Below, piece by piece: positions 33,879 through 42,430 of a stretch of DNA of 51,528 nt. The notes beneath the pieces were generated by a model. It did no database searches. It was not told the DNA's origin and saw only the letters and a list, made by a program, of their open reading frames with translations. Numbering within the stretch: the first letter of the stretch is position 1; each line of letters opens with the position of its first letter. The position numbers were made by a program, and so were the translations under genes. The stretch is from CALVGQ01 sp964370435 (lineage in GTDB: Bacteria; Bacillota_I; Bacilli_A; Erysipelotrichales; Erysipelotrichaceae): NCBI GenBank assembly GCA_964370435.1, contig CAYJJG010000011.1, positions 1 through 51,528 of the forward strand, in the 5' to 3' direction.

Positions 33879-34222
33879 TGATTAAAAGAGGAGAAGTGTA
33901 TTATGCTGATTTACATGGCAGTGTAGGTAGTGAACAAGGAGGAGTAAGACCGGTGGTTATTGTTCAAAACGATAAAGGCAATCGTTTCTCTAAGACTTTG
34001 ATCGTAGCGCCGATTTCAACAAAACTTACAAAACCTCCGATACCAACGCATGTAATGATACCCTCTATTTCGTTAGAACGCGTTTCTATGATTTTGTTGG
34101 AACAACTTAGAACAATAGATAAACAACGCTTAGGTGCATGGATTTGTAGTCTAGATGGTGAAACAATAAGTAAGATGGATGAAGCCATTAAGGTGAGTTT
34201 GGCAATAGGTGTTCAAGAGTAA
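33878..34222 (+). CDS. ndoA: MazF/EndoA family mRNA interferase toxin
   Basis: A 114-residue endoribonuclease that cuts single-stranded mRNA at short sequence sites. It is close to Bacillus EndoA throughout: MIKRGEVYYADL, GSEQGGVRPVVIVQND (Arg24), NRFSKTLIVAP, PPIPTHV and LLEQLRTIDKQRLGAW. Against my recollection of B. subtilis EndoA the catalytic Thr48 aligns with Ser47 here, while Arg25 is kept as Arg24. The ATG overlaps the stop of the YdcC-like gene. No MazE/NdoAI-type antitoxin ORF lies immediately upstream or downstream: a terminator and tRNA genes follow. Confidence 0.93.
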   Translation: MIKRGEVYYADLHGSVGSEQGGVRPVVIVQNDKGNRFSKTLIVAPISTKLTKPPIPTHVMIPSISLERVSMILLEQLRTIDKQRLGAWICSLDGETISKMDEAIKVSLAIGVQE

Positions 34223-34224
34223 GT

Positions 34225-34252
34225 AAGGGTATAGAAAAATACCCTTTTTTTA
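34225..34252 (+). terminator. Terminator after mazF
   Basis: Stem aagggtat / ataccctt with a short A-rich loop and seven T. It begins 2 bases after the stop codon. Confidence 0.88.
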
Positions 34253-34288
34253 AGAATAAAATAGTATGAAAAAAAATTAAAAAAATAC

Positions 34289-34317
34289 TTGCCAAGCATA
34301 ATACACTATGGTATTAT
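34289..34317 (+). promoter_or_regulatory. Promoter of the Ser-Asp-Gly tRNA operon
   Basis: TTGCCA (34289-34294), 17 bases, TATTAT (34312-34317). It lies 12 bases before the tRNA-Ser 5' end. Confidence 0.8.
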
Positions 34318-34328
34318 AAATAAGCGCT

Positions 34329-34419
34329 GAAGAAGTACTCAAGAGGCTGAAGAGGTGCCCCTGCTAAGGGTATAGGTCGCGCAAGCGGCGCGAGGGTTCA
34401 AATCCCTCCTTCTTCGCCA
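34329..34419 (+). tRNA. tRNA-Ser (GCT anticodon)
   Basis: A 91-base class II tRNA with encoded CCA. The acceptor stem is GAAGAAG/CTTCTTC with discriminator G, the anticodon loop ctGCTaa, and a long variable arm (ggtcgcgcaagcggcg). Confidence 0.97.
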
Positions 34420-34450
34420 TTATGAATATAGTGGTGTTCAAGCTAAAAAT

Positions 34451-34526
34451 GGTCCGGTGGTGTAGTGGTTAACATGCCTCCCTGTCACGGAGGAGATCGC
34501 GGGTTCGACTCCCGTCCGGACCGCCA
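34451..34526 (+). tRNA. tRNA-Asp (GTC anticodon)
   Basis: A 76-base gene with encoded CCA. The acceptor stem is GGTCCGG/CCGGACC with discriminator G, the anticodon loop ctGTCac, and the T-arm ggTTCGActcc. Confidence 0.97.
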
Positions 34527-34538
34527 TTTTTTTTATTT

Positions 34539-34612
34539 GCGGGTGTAGTTCAATGGTAGAACTTCAGCCTTCCAAGCTGACTACGTGAGTTCGATTCTCA
34601 TCACCCGCTCCA
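34539..34612 (+). tRNA. tRNA-Gly (TCC anticodon)
   Basis: A 74-base gene with encoded CCA. The acceptor stem is GCGGGTG/CACCCGC with discriminator T and the anticodon loop ctTCCaa. Its last 39 bases are identical to the reverse complement of the window's right edge (51490-51528). Confidence 0.97.
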
Positions 34613-34624
34613 TGAGTTATCTAA

Positions 34625-34658
34625 AGGAAGTATTACGAAAGTAATGCTCCCTTTTTTT
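34625..34658 (+). terminator. Terminator of the Ser-Asp-Gly tRNA operon
   Basis: Stem ggaagtattac / gtaatgctccc with G-T pairs or minor mismatch, a gaaa tetraloop and seven T. It closely resembles the hairpin of the other tRNA operon at 7899-7933. Confidence 0.82.
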
Positions 34659-34779
34659 GTATTTCAATAGTTTATAAATTTAGTTCATATAGTAAGGTAA
34701 TTTGCTTGTGGAAAGATAGCTTATCTTATACTTTGAAGATTAGTCGATGTTATTAAATATAGCTAGTATAAGGTGTCTA

Positions 34780-34812
34780 TGGTATACTAATTATGTTATT
34801 AGTATATGGAGG
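34780..34812 (+). promoter_or_regulatory. Extended -10 promoter and ribosome binding site of yfhO
   Basis: TGG-TATACT (34780-34788) is an extended -10 without a good -35. GGAGG (34808-34812) lies 5 bases before GTG 34818. It includes the G of an upstream in-frame ATG at 34806, so the GTG is the better start. Confidence 0.6.
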
Positions 34813-34817
34813 TTTCA

Positions 34818-37598
34818 GTGAAAAGAAAGAATATATTAATCTTGGCGATTATTTTAAATGCAGCAATTTTATTGTTTTTATCAGCTATGTATGAAGTGGT
34901 CGTTACACAAGAGGTATTTAAAGAAAATGCTATTGGTCAAATAACTTATTTTATGGGGAGTGGGTTACTTTTAATTTTTTCCTCTTCCTTAAGCGTTATC
35001 TTGATACAAAAAAGAAGGTTACAAAAAAAGGCAAAATGGATGTATCCACTTATTTCAGGGATTATATCGGCAAGTATTGCAACTTTAGCCTTTGTTTTTG
35101 CTTCAATGTTTCCTTGGGGTGACAACAACATTATGATGGTGGATATGTGGGGACAATATACACCTATGTTAGCTGATTTAAAGGCTTTATTAATGGGGGA
35201 TGGCAGTTGGTTTTATACTAATCAAATCGGACTAGGAACTAATTTTCTTCCACTTTTTGGATATTATTTAGCAAGTCCTTTTAATTTGTTGTTGGTGTTC
35301 TTTCCTACAGCATATTTACCACAAGCTTTTATGTTGATTACAATTATTAAAATAGCATTATGTGGGGCTGCATTTACGGCATGCGCACAGTATTTGTTTA
35401 ATAGACAACACATAGCTACCATTACTTGTGGAGTTATGTATTCAGGAATGTTTTTTATCCTAGCTTATTCTTGGTGTATTATGTGGCTTGATGTATTGAT
35501 TTTATTACCACTATGCGTAATGTTACTAGAAAGAATGTTAAAAACTAAAAAAATGGTTCTTTACAGCGTCACGCTTGCAATTACCATTGCCTTAAATTTC
35601 TATATGGCTTTTATTGTGTGCATCTTTTTAGCGCTTTATTGGTTAGTGTGGGCGTTTAAAGAAGAACGTACAAAAGAAGAAATAATGCAAGGATTTATTA
35701 CTTTTGTAGTGGCAAGCTTGCTAGGTGGGGGCTTATCGGCTCTTATTACTTTACCAGTGGTTTTAGGACTACAAGGTACAAGTGCAGCTAATGATACACT
35801 GCCGGCATGGAATACACAAATGCCACTATTTAATATTCCAACGCAAATGCTATATAATACTACCTTGACTATACGCTCAGGTAATTATGCCAACATAGGT
35901 TGTGGAATTTTGGCTCTAGTAAGTGGTTTTCTATATTTTACTACAAAAGCTATTCCTGTTAGACGAAGAATAGTTTATGGTGCTTTATTAGTTTTATTAG
36001 CTTTAAGTTTTACTATTAATCGTTTAGATTTAATATGGCATGGTTTTCATGCACCTAATGATTTACCTTATCGCTATTCTTTTATTTGGTCGTTTGTGTT
36101 ACTGATTATGACCTGTGATTTGATGCAGTATATAGAAACAATTTCTACTAAAACCTTGTTAAAGACTGCAGCGGTAATGAGCGCTTGGTTAATGTTGGTG
36201 GATGTTGTTTCGGATGAGCGATTGTCTTTTTCAGTATTGTTTGTGTCCTTGTTATTTATCAGTTTGTATTTTGTAGTTATTTTATATAGTAGCATTACAA
36301 AACATACTGCAGTTGCTTCCGTGCTTATTTTGTTTGTGGTGATTATGGAAGTATTATCACAGTCTAGCATTCATCGCTTTCAAATGGATAAACAGGAAGG
36401 CTATGGTAGCCAAGGAAATTGGACAAGTGAAGAAAACAGTGGTCGACAACATGTTGCTAGAGCATTTAATGAATTGAGTACAGATTCATTTTATCGCTCT
36501 GAAATGTTACCTTTAATGACTTTCCAAGATTCTGCATTATTTAATTATGAAGGAATTTCATCATTTGCTTCAACGTATTACTATACTACTACAAAGACTA
36601 TGAAGAATTTAGGTTATGAATCTAATGGTATTAATAGTAGTGTTTATCGAAGTTTTATGCCAACGATTGATTCTTTATTGGGGATAAAATATATTGCTTT
36701 ACGAAGTGATTTAAGTAACTATCAAGGCTTAAATACTATTGAGAATTATGATTTGAGCAATGTTGGTTGGTATTTATATGAAAATGAGACTGCACTATCA
36801 CTAGGTTATATGGCAACGGCGGCTATAGCAGACTATGAGTCTACACGCTATAATCCAATACAAACCCAAAATGATTTATATCGTGCACTTACAGGGGAAG
36901 ATCAATCTTTATTTTTACTTAATAGTGTAAAAGCAGTCACAAATAATTATTATACTGCTCATGAAATTACTGTTAATGATACAGCTTTTGGCATTCCTAA
37001 TAAAGGAAGTGAAAGTGTAGCAACTTTTGAAATAGAAATTGAACATCCTGGACATGTCTTTGTTTATGTTGATTGTACAGCTGCCAAAGATATTGTCGTA
37101 AAAGGAGTTAGTACTTGGAATTATCCACATAATCAGCCGTATTTCATTGATAATAGCTATCGCTTAGCAGGGGACAAAGTAACCATTGAAGTCACTAGTG
37201 AAGGGGTCTCTGGTAATATCTATGTGGCTACTATTAATGAGGAGGTTTTTGAATCTGCTATTAATAAATTAAAAGATAATGAGCTACAAGTGACAACATG
37301 GGAAAATGGTTTAGTTGAAGGTACTATTGATGTGAGTGAGGCAGGAGTGCTAATGTTGAGTATCCCTTATGATAAGGGATGGTCTTTAAGTGTTGATGGT
37401 AATTCGACAGCATTATTGGCGATTGATGAGGCATTCTTAGGGGCTTATTTAGAAGAAGGGCAACATCATATTAAACTAACTTATACTCCACCAGGCTTAA
37501 TAGTAGGGAGTATACTTAGTGTTCTTAGTGCTATAATATTGTTTATATTAACACGGTTTAAAATAGAAGAGCTTTTAAAAAGATTGGGGAGTATTTAG
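34818..37598 (+). CDS. YfhO family membrane glycosyltransferase-like protein
   Basis: A 926-residue integral membrane protein of the YfhO family. About thirteen hydrophobic segments fill residues 1-510. A long extracellular domain follows (about 515-895), and a last membrane segment (about 898-918) precedes a basic tail. The first loop has the GT-C-like acidic pair region MVDMWGQYTPM. In Bacillus and Listeria, YfhO-type proteins work with CsbB/GtcA-type partners to put sugars (GlcNAc) on lipoteichoic acid from undecaprenyl-phosphate-sugar. Directly downstream with no gap is the csbB-like gene, which supports that role. GTG start chosen on spacing. Confidence 0.88.
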   Translation: MKRKNILILAIILNAAILLFLSAMYEVVVTQEVFKENAIGQITYFMGSGLLLIFSSSLSVILIQKRRLQKKAKWMYPLISGIISASIATLAFVFASMFPWGDNNIMMVDMWGQYTPMLADLKALLMGDGSWFYTNQIGLGTNFLPLFGYYLASPFNLLLVFFPTAYLPQAFMLITIIKIALCGAAFTACAQYLFNRQHIATITCGVMYSGMFFILAYSWCIMWLDVLILLPLCVMLLERMLKTKKMVLYSVTLAITIALNFYMAFIVCIFLALYWLVWAFKEERTKEEIMQGFITFVVASLLGGGLSALITLPVVLGLQGTSAANDTLPAWNTQMPLFNIPTQMLYNTTLTIRSGNYANIGCGILALVSGFLYFTTKAIPVRRRIVYGALLVLLALSFTINRLDLIWHGFHAPNDLPYRYSFIWSFVLLIMTCDLMQYIETISTKTLLKTAAVMSAWLMLVDVVSDERLSFSVLFVSLLFISLYFVVILYSSITKHTAVASVLILFVVIMEVLSQSSIHRFQMDKQEGYGSQGNWTSEENSGRQHVARAFNELSTDSFYRSEMLPLMTFQDSALFNYEGISSFASTYYYTTTKTMKNLGYESNGINSSVYRSFMPTIDSLLGIKYIALRSDLSNYQGLNTIENYDLSNVGWYLYENETALSLGYMATAAIADYESTRYNPIQTQNDLYRALTGEDQSLFLLNSVKAVTNNYYTAHEITVNDTAFGIPNKGSESVATFEIEIEHPGHVFVYVDCTAAKDIVVKGVSTWNYPHNQPYFIDNSYRLAGDKVTIEVTSEGVSGNIYVATINEEVFESAINKLKDNELQVTTWENGLVEGTIDVSEAGVLMLSIPYDKGWSLSVDGNSTALLAIDEAFLGAYLEEGQHHIKLTYTPPGLIVGSILSVLSAIILFILTRFKIEELLKRLGSI

Positions 37599-38528
37599 AT
37601 GATAAAAATAGTTATGCCAGTATACAATGAAGGAAACCAAATCTATAATAATGTGCTTACAGTACATAATTTTTTAAAACATCAAGAGATTGAACATGGT
37701 TTTTTCTTGGTTGATGATGGAAGTAAAGATAATACATGGCAAGAACTTAAGAAAATAGTTGAAGTTGTTGAGTATACAGAGATTTTACAGCTATCACGTA
37801 ATTTTGGAAAAGAAGCTGCTTTATGTGCTGCGCTTGAAAATGTTGAGGGAGATGCTGTAATCGTTATGGACTGCGACCTTCAACATCCGTATACTAAAAT
37901 ACCGGAGATGATTCGACTGTGGCAAGAACGAGAAGTAGATATAGTTCATGGAGTAAAAGCTGATCGCGGCAAAGAGAGTATCCTATATCGTATTTTTGCA
38001 AAATCGTATTATAAGTTATTTAATTCATTTACTAAATTAAACATGAATAATGCATCTGATTTTAAACTTTTAAGTAAAAAAGCACTTGAAGGATGGCGTC
38101 AGTGTCGTGAATTTAATACCTATTTCAGAGGGATGTCTAATTGGGTTGGATTTAAATCGGTGGAAATGCCTTTTCATGTTGAAGAAAGAAAAGAAGGACA
38201 ATCTAAGTGGAAATTATCAAGCTTAATTAAACTAACTATCACTTCGATTACATCATATACTTCTTCACCATTAATGTTTGTATTATGGTTAGGCTTACTA
38301 ATGGGGTTTGGTGGTATTGTGCTATTAATTCAAACACTCTATATGTATTTTAGTGGACAATCCTTAACGGGATTTTCTACCGTTATCTTATTGCAACTAT
38401 TTACTGGCTGTGGAATTATGGTTGGGATATCAGTTATAGGCCTTTATATATCTAGGATTTATGAAGAAGTAAAAAATCGCCCACGCTTCTTAGTTCAGGA
38501 GCATATCACATCAAAAAGTAAAAAATAA
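37599..38528 (+). CDS. csbB: CsbB-like family 2 glycosyltransferase (undecaprenyl-phosphate acceptor)
   Basis: A 309-residue GT2 enzyme of the DPMS/GtrB/CsbB group. The GT-A domain has VMPVYNEGNQI, FFLVDDGSKDNTW, LSRNFGKEAALCAAL, VIVMDCDLQHP and DFKLLSKKALEGW, with the RGM and RKEGQSKWK motifs near 175-210. Two C-terminal membrane segments (about 232-254 and 268-292) follow. Such enzymes load a sugar on undecaprenyl phosphate at the inner face. It starts at the base after the yfhO stop. The sugar is not readable from sequence. No gtcA-like flippase is adjacent. Confidence 0.9.
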   Translation: MIKIVMPVYNEGNQIYNNVLTVHNFLKHQEIEHGFFLVDDGSKDNTWQELKKIVEVVEYTEILQLSRNFGKEAALCAALENVEGDAVIVMDCDLQHPYTKIPEMIRLWQEREVDIVHGVKADRGKESILYRIFAKSYYKLFNSFTKLNMNNASDFKLLSKKALEGWRQCREFNTYFRGMSNWVGFKSVEMPFHVEERKEGQSKWKLSSLIKLTITSITSYTSSPLMFVLWLGLLMGFGGIVLLIQTLYMYFSGQSLTGFSTVILLQLFTGCGIMVGISVIGLYISRIYEEVKNRPRFLVQEHITSKSKK

Positions 38529-38575
38529 AGTTTAATTATAAAGTTATAGGACATACTATTATCATCAGTAAACTA

Positions 38576-38603
38576 TTGACAAATAAGAATATTGGGCTAT
38601 ACT
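38576..38603 (+). promoter_or_regulatory. Promoter of the riboswitch-ATPase transcription unit
   Basis: A perfect TTGACA (38576-38581), 16 bases, TATACT (38598-38603). Transcription should start near 38610, just at the 5' end of the riboswitch. Confidence 0.82.
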
Positions 38604-38610
38604 ATTCTAT

Positions 38611-38738
38611 GTTGATAGGGGAGTAGCACACATCAAAGATGTGATAGTATTCGCCAATACGGCTATTAGCCCGGATACTTTATCGAAAGATTGCAAGACC
38701 TATCTCACGTTTTTTTTGTGAGAGGGTCTTGTTTTTTA
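38611..38738 (+). promoter_or_regulatory. yybP-ykoY (Mn2+) riboswitch
   Basis: The conserved sequence blocks of the yybP-ykoY class are present in order: GGGGAGTAGC at 38618-38627, the L1 loop region with cgccaatacgg (38652-38662), GCCCGGATAC (38669-38678) and GCAAGACC at 38693-38700. Known members bind Mn2+ and turn on genes for Mn export. The last block is also the left arm of a terminator hairpin, so metal binding would block termination. The regulated gene starts at 38755. Confidence 0.93.
38694..38737 (+). terminator. Riboswitch expression-platform terminator
   Basis: caagacc (38694-38700) pairs with ggtcttg (38725-38731). An inner stem ctcac/gtgag closes a T-rich loop, and a T-run follows to 38737. 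It competes with the aptamer for the conserved AAGACC block. Confidence 0.88.
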
Positions 38739-38754
38739 CGTAAGGAGGTAAAAA

Positions 38755-41346
38755 ATGCAATACAATCGAGAAATTAAGGAAGTAATTGAAGATTTAAAGA
38801 GTAATGAAATTAGTGGACTTACTAGCGAGGAAGCACAAGCTAGATTAGAACGTGATGGATTCAATGAATTAAAGGAAAAAAAGAAACAATCAATGTTGGT
38901 GCGATTTTTACATCAATTTGCTGAACCATTAACTATTATATTAATCATTGCAGCAGTGGTTTCGATAGTGGTTGATCCTCATGAGTGGGTAGAAAGTTTA
39001 ATCATCTTTTTAGTAGTAGTATTAAATGCTATATTAGGTGTTACTCAAGAAAGTAATGCTGAAAAATCACTAGAAGCCTTAAAACAAATGAGTGCTCCTA
39101 ATGCTAAAGTAATTCGTGGTAATGAGCGTTTAAGTATCCCTTCTAGAGAGTTAGTAGTGGGAGATATCGTGCTTATTGAAGCAGGTGATTTTATTGCGAG
39201 TGATGGACGTTTGATTGAATCGTTTCAACTTCAAGTGGATGAAAGTGCTCTTACTGGGGAGTCTCTTCCAGTTAAGAAAATCGTTGATAGTATCAATAAG
39301 GATGAATTAGCACTAGGAGATCAAAAAAATATGGTCTTCTCTAGTACGGTTTGTACGTATGGTCGTGGTAAAATGGTAGTTACTTCAGTAGGAATGCAAA
39401 ACGAGGTTGGTAAAATTGCAGAAATGCTGATGGATACTAAAAAAGAAATCACACCACTTCAAATTAAGTTAGCGCAAATTAGTAAAATAATTGGTGTTAT
39501 GAGCATCTTAATTTGTGCTGTTGTGTTTGGTTTAGAGTTCTATTCACGTGGTGATGTGTTGGATGCTTTTAAAACAGCGATTGCTTTAGCGGTTGCTGCT
39601 ATACCTGAGGGACTAGCTACAGTAGTTACTATCGTATTAGCTATTGGAGTTACTAAGATGGTTAAAAATAATGCCATTATCCGTAAGCTTCCAGCAGTAG
39701 AAACACTTGGCTCAGCAAGTATTGTATGTAGTGATAAAACTGGAACTTTGACTCAAAATAAAATGACTATCGTTAAGAGTTATAGTGAAAAAGAAGGTAT
39801 TGTAGATTTTAATGAACAAGCAAGTGCAGAAGTTCGTGAAATGATGATGTACTTTACTATGTGTGGTGATGGTGAATTAAAAATCGAAAATGGCAAAATA
39901 AAACCTATCGGTGATCCTACTGAAACGGCATTTGTAGAGGCAAGCTATAAATTGGGTGATAAAAAAGAAGAATTATCACTGAAGATGAAGCGTTTAGATG
40001 AAATTGCTTTTGATTCAACTAGAAAATTAATGAGCGTTTTTTATGAAGTAGACAATCAAATAATATCTATTACTAAGGGAGCTCCTGATGTACTACTTAG
40101 TCGCTCAATCAATGCTAATGAACAAGCACTACAAGCTAATGAAGCAATGGCTAATGAAGCTTTACGTGTTTTAGCGGTGGGTATTCGTAAATGGGATAAA
40201 ATGCCTAGTGAATTAACAAGTGAAATAGTGGAGAAAGAACTTACTTTCTTAGGACTGGGAGGTATGATTGATCCACCACGTCCAGAAGTAAAAGTGGCTA
40301 TTGAAGAAGCTAAAAAAGGCGGTATTCGTACTGTTATGATAACAGGAGACCATATTACTACGGCAAGTGCTATTGCTAAACAATTAGGAATATTAGAAAA
40401 AGAATACCGTGCTATTACAGGATTAGAATTAGCAGCTATGAGTGAACAACAATTAGCTGATGAAATAGAGAGTATTGCAGTATATGCACGTGTTGCTCCA
40501 GAACATAAAGTTCGTATTGTTAATGCATGGCAAAGTAAAGGTCATGTAGTGGCGATGACTGGAGATGGGGTTAATGATTCTCCTGCACTAAAAACGGCTG
40601 ATATTGGCTGTGCTATGGGTATTACAGGAACAGATGTAACTAAAGGTGCTGCAGATATGATATTAACGGATGATAATTTTGCAACTATAATTGAAGCAGT
40701 TAAACAAGGTCGTGGTATTTACAACAATATCAAAAAAGATGTACAGTTCTTACTTTCAAGTAATATTGGTGAAGTTGTAACTATCTTCGTAGCTTCTTTA
40801 TTAAGTGCACTAGGTATGTCAATTGGTGTTCCATTAATGCCTATTCACTTATTGTGGGTAAATTTAGTAACTGATTCATTACCTGCGTTTGCTATTGGCA
40901 TGGAACCGGTAGAAGATAATGTAATGGATTATCCTCCACGCCCTAAAAAAGAAAGTTTCTTTGCTCATAATTTAGGATTTACTATTGCATGGCAAGGAAT
41001 AATGATTGGTAGTATCACGCTAACAGCATATTTAATCGGGAACCAAGTAAACCATGAATTAGGGATGACAATGGCGTTTATGACTTTATCTACAGGGCAA
41101 TTATTCCATTCTTTCAATATTAAAAGTTCACACAGTGTGTTTCATAAATCGGTATTCAATAATAAATATCTATGGATGGCATTAGTAGCTGGATTAATTT
41201 TACAATTTGGAGTAATGTATATCCCGGGGATTAATACAGTATTTAATTTAGTTCCACTGAATTTATATTATTTAGGGATTACTTTCGGATTATCCTTGTG
41301 TCCAATTGTGATTGTTGAAATAACTAAATTATTTAATAAAAAATAA
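38755..41346 (+). CDS. P-type ATPase, type IIA-like, probable Mn2+ exporter
   Basis: An 863-residue cation pump of the Ca2+/Mn2+ (SERCA/PMR1/YoaB) type. It has an N-terminal cytoplasmic region, TGES (167-170) in the actuator, PEGL (284-287) in M4, the phosphorylation site Asp327 in CSDKTGT, KGAPD in the nucleotide domain, MTGDGVNDS with Asp604 and Asp608, and NLVTDSLPA (703-711) in M6. About ten membrane segments are present. The riboswitch directly upstream senses Mn2+, and the pump of Lactococcus controlled by the same class (YoaB) is a Mn2+ exporter, so I infer Mn2+ efflux. Sequence alone would also permit Ca2+. GGAGG lies 7 bases before the ATG. Confidence 0.93.
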   Translation: MQYNREIKEVIEDLKSNEISGLTSEEAQARLERDGFNELKEKKKQSMLVRFLHQFAEPLTIILIIAAVVSIVVDPHEWVESLIIFLVVVLNAILGVTQESNAEKSLEALKQMSAPNAKVIRGNERLSIPSRELVVGDIVLIEAGDFIASDGRLIESFQLQVDESALTGESLPVKKIVDSINKDELALGDQKNMVFSSTVCTYGRGKMVVTSVGMQNEVGKIAEMLMDTKKEITPLQIKLAQISKIIGVMSILICAVVFGLEFYSRGDVLDAFKTAIALAVAAIPEGLATVVTIVLAIGVTKMVKNNAIIRKLPAVETLGSASIVCSDKTGTLTQNKMTIVKSYSEKEGIVDFNEQASAEVREMMMYFTMCGDGELKIENGKIKPIGDPTETAFVEASYKLGDKKEELSLKMKRLDEIAFDSTRKLMSVFYEVDNQIISITKGAPDVLLSRSINANEQALQANEAMANEALRVLAVGIRKWDKMPSELTSEIVEKELTFLGLGGMIDPPRPEVKVAIEEAKKGGIRTVMITGDHITTASAIAKQLGILEKEYRAITGLELAAMSEQQLADEIESIAVYARVAPEHKVRIVNAWQSKGHVVAMTGDGVNDSPALKTADIGCAMGITGTDVTKGAADMILTDDNFATIIEAVKQGRGIYNNIKKDVQFLLSSNIGEVVTIFVASLLSALGMSIGVPLMPIHLLWVNLVTDSLPAFAIGMEPVEDNVMDYPPRPKKESFFAHNLGFTIAWQGIMIGSITLTAYLIGNQVNHELGMTMAFMTLSTGQLFHSFNIKSSHSVFHKSVFNNKYLWMALVAGLILQFGVMYIPGINTVFNLVPLNLYYLGITFGLSLCPIVIVEITKLFNKK

Positions 41347-41367
41347 AAGGCGATTTATTCGCCTTTT
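41345..41367. terminator. Bidirectional terminator
   Basis: Stem aaaaggcga / tcgcctttt with a 5-base loop and A- and T-runs. It separates the ATPase gene from the convergent WYL gene, overlapping both stop codons' edges. Confidence 0.88.
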
Positions 41368-42341
41368 TAATTGCTTTCGTAGTTTTTTAATAAAGAGGTA
41401 GCTAAATTTTTTATATCAGCGATTAATGATGGAGGCGATAGTACGGTTATCTTATCTTTAAATTGAACTATCCAACTAAGAAGAGTAGGTGATAAGGTTA
41501 ATACTAAATTAACAGTGAATGTTGAATCCTTTACTTCGCTTATTAACACCTCTTGTCCAAATTGATCAAAAACCTCATTAACAAGATCGATATCCACTTT
41601 TAAAGTGATGTTCTCTTTGTTGCCACTATACATACCTAAAAAATGTTTAGTGTACTCGCTTAAATCAAAAATAATTTTTTCATGAGTATTTGGTTCTAGT
41701 TTTATATTTTCCATCTTATCAATACGATAATGAATAAAGTTTTGATACTTCTGATAATAGCCGATACAATAATAACGCTGATTTTCCCATATAGTTGCAT
41801 AAGGAATTAAGTTATAACGCTTAGCTTGTTTGCGATATTTTTTTTGTTTATTAACTGTAATATCAAAATATTGAAAAGTAATAGCTTGATTTTGCAATAT
41901 TGCTTGTTGTAAGGTATCAATATTATAAAGTATTCTTTCGTTGCCTACTTTATTTTCAGGGAAATAACATTGGCTTAGTAAGGATTGTTGTTCAAATTCA
42001 TTAGTAAGTGAGGTCAGTTTGTGTACTAACTCCTTTGATTTTTTCTTAGGCAAAAAAGAACTCGCAAAAACAGCATCAATTAGTAGCTTTAATTCAGCGC
42101 TTTGAAAATAAGGGGCACTACAAAAATATCCTTGTTTTTTATGGCGTGTAAACAAAATTTCATAACCTAACTGATTTAATGTTTCAATATCTTTATAGAT
42201 TGCCTTTCTTTCTGCTTGAATACCGTGGTCGAAACAATGTTGCATAATTTCAGGCATACTAATGGGATGGTTTTCATCAGATTTCTGCTGGAGCAACTTT
42301 AGAATTAATAGTATTCTTGAACGTTGATTTAATGTTTTCAT
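41367..42341 (-). CDS. WYL-domain transcriptional regulator
   Basis: A 324-residue regulator. A winged-helix DNA-binding part lies at about 1-80 (RSRILLILKLLQQ, AERKAIYKDIETLNQLGYEI). The WYL domain lies at about 140-220, with YNLIPYATIWENQRYYCIGYY, where the name-giving W-Y-L reads YYC, and FIHYRIDKMENI. A WCX C-terminal part follows. WYL domains bind small ligands or nucleic acid. GAGG lies 6-7 bases before the ATG. It is divergent from a membrane-protein/CDF transporter pair and may control it. Confidence 0.9.
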   Translation of the reverse strand: MKTLNQRSRILLILKLLQQKSDENHPISMPEIMQHCFDHGIQAERKAIYKDIETLNQLGYEILFTRHKKQGYFCSAPYFQSAELKLLIDAVFASSFLPKKKSKELVHKLTSLTNEFEQQSLLSQCYFPENKVGNERILYNIDTLQQAILQNQAITFQYFDITVNKQKKYRKQAKRYNLIPYATIWENQRYYCIGYYQKYQNFIHYRIDKMENIKLEPNTHEKIIFDLSEYTKHFLGMYSGNKENITLKVDIDLVNEVFDQFGQEVLISEVKDSTFTVNLVLTLSPTLLSWIVQFKDKITVLSPPSLIADIKNLATSLLKNYESN

Positions 42342-42364
42342 ACAATATCCTCATTTATATAACC

Positions 42365-42410
42365 ATTGTACCATAAATGGAACAGTATAAATTTTAGATT
42401 TTGCTAAAAT
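42365..42410. promoter_or_regulatory. Divergent promoter region between the WYL gene and the membrane protein
   Basis: Minus strand: extended -10 TGG-TACAAT with the hexamer at 42370-42365. Plus strand: extended -10 TGC-TAAAAT (42402-42410). The two -10 boxes lie only about 35 bases apart, so a regulator bound between them would affect both. Confidence 0.5.
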
Positions 42411-42430
42411 TGGTCCATGAGGTGAATTAT

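Noticed and set aside
36074..36370. Minus-strand ORF of 98 codons inside yfhO
   Set aside because: It lies antisense to well-conserved membrane-protein coding sequence, without a start signal. Similar antisense frames inside the surface-protein, DUF4956, SPFH and cutC genes were rejected for the same reason.
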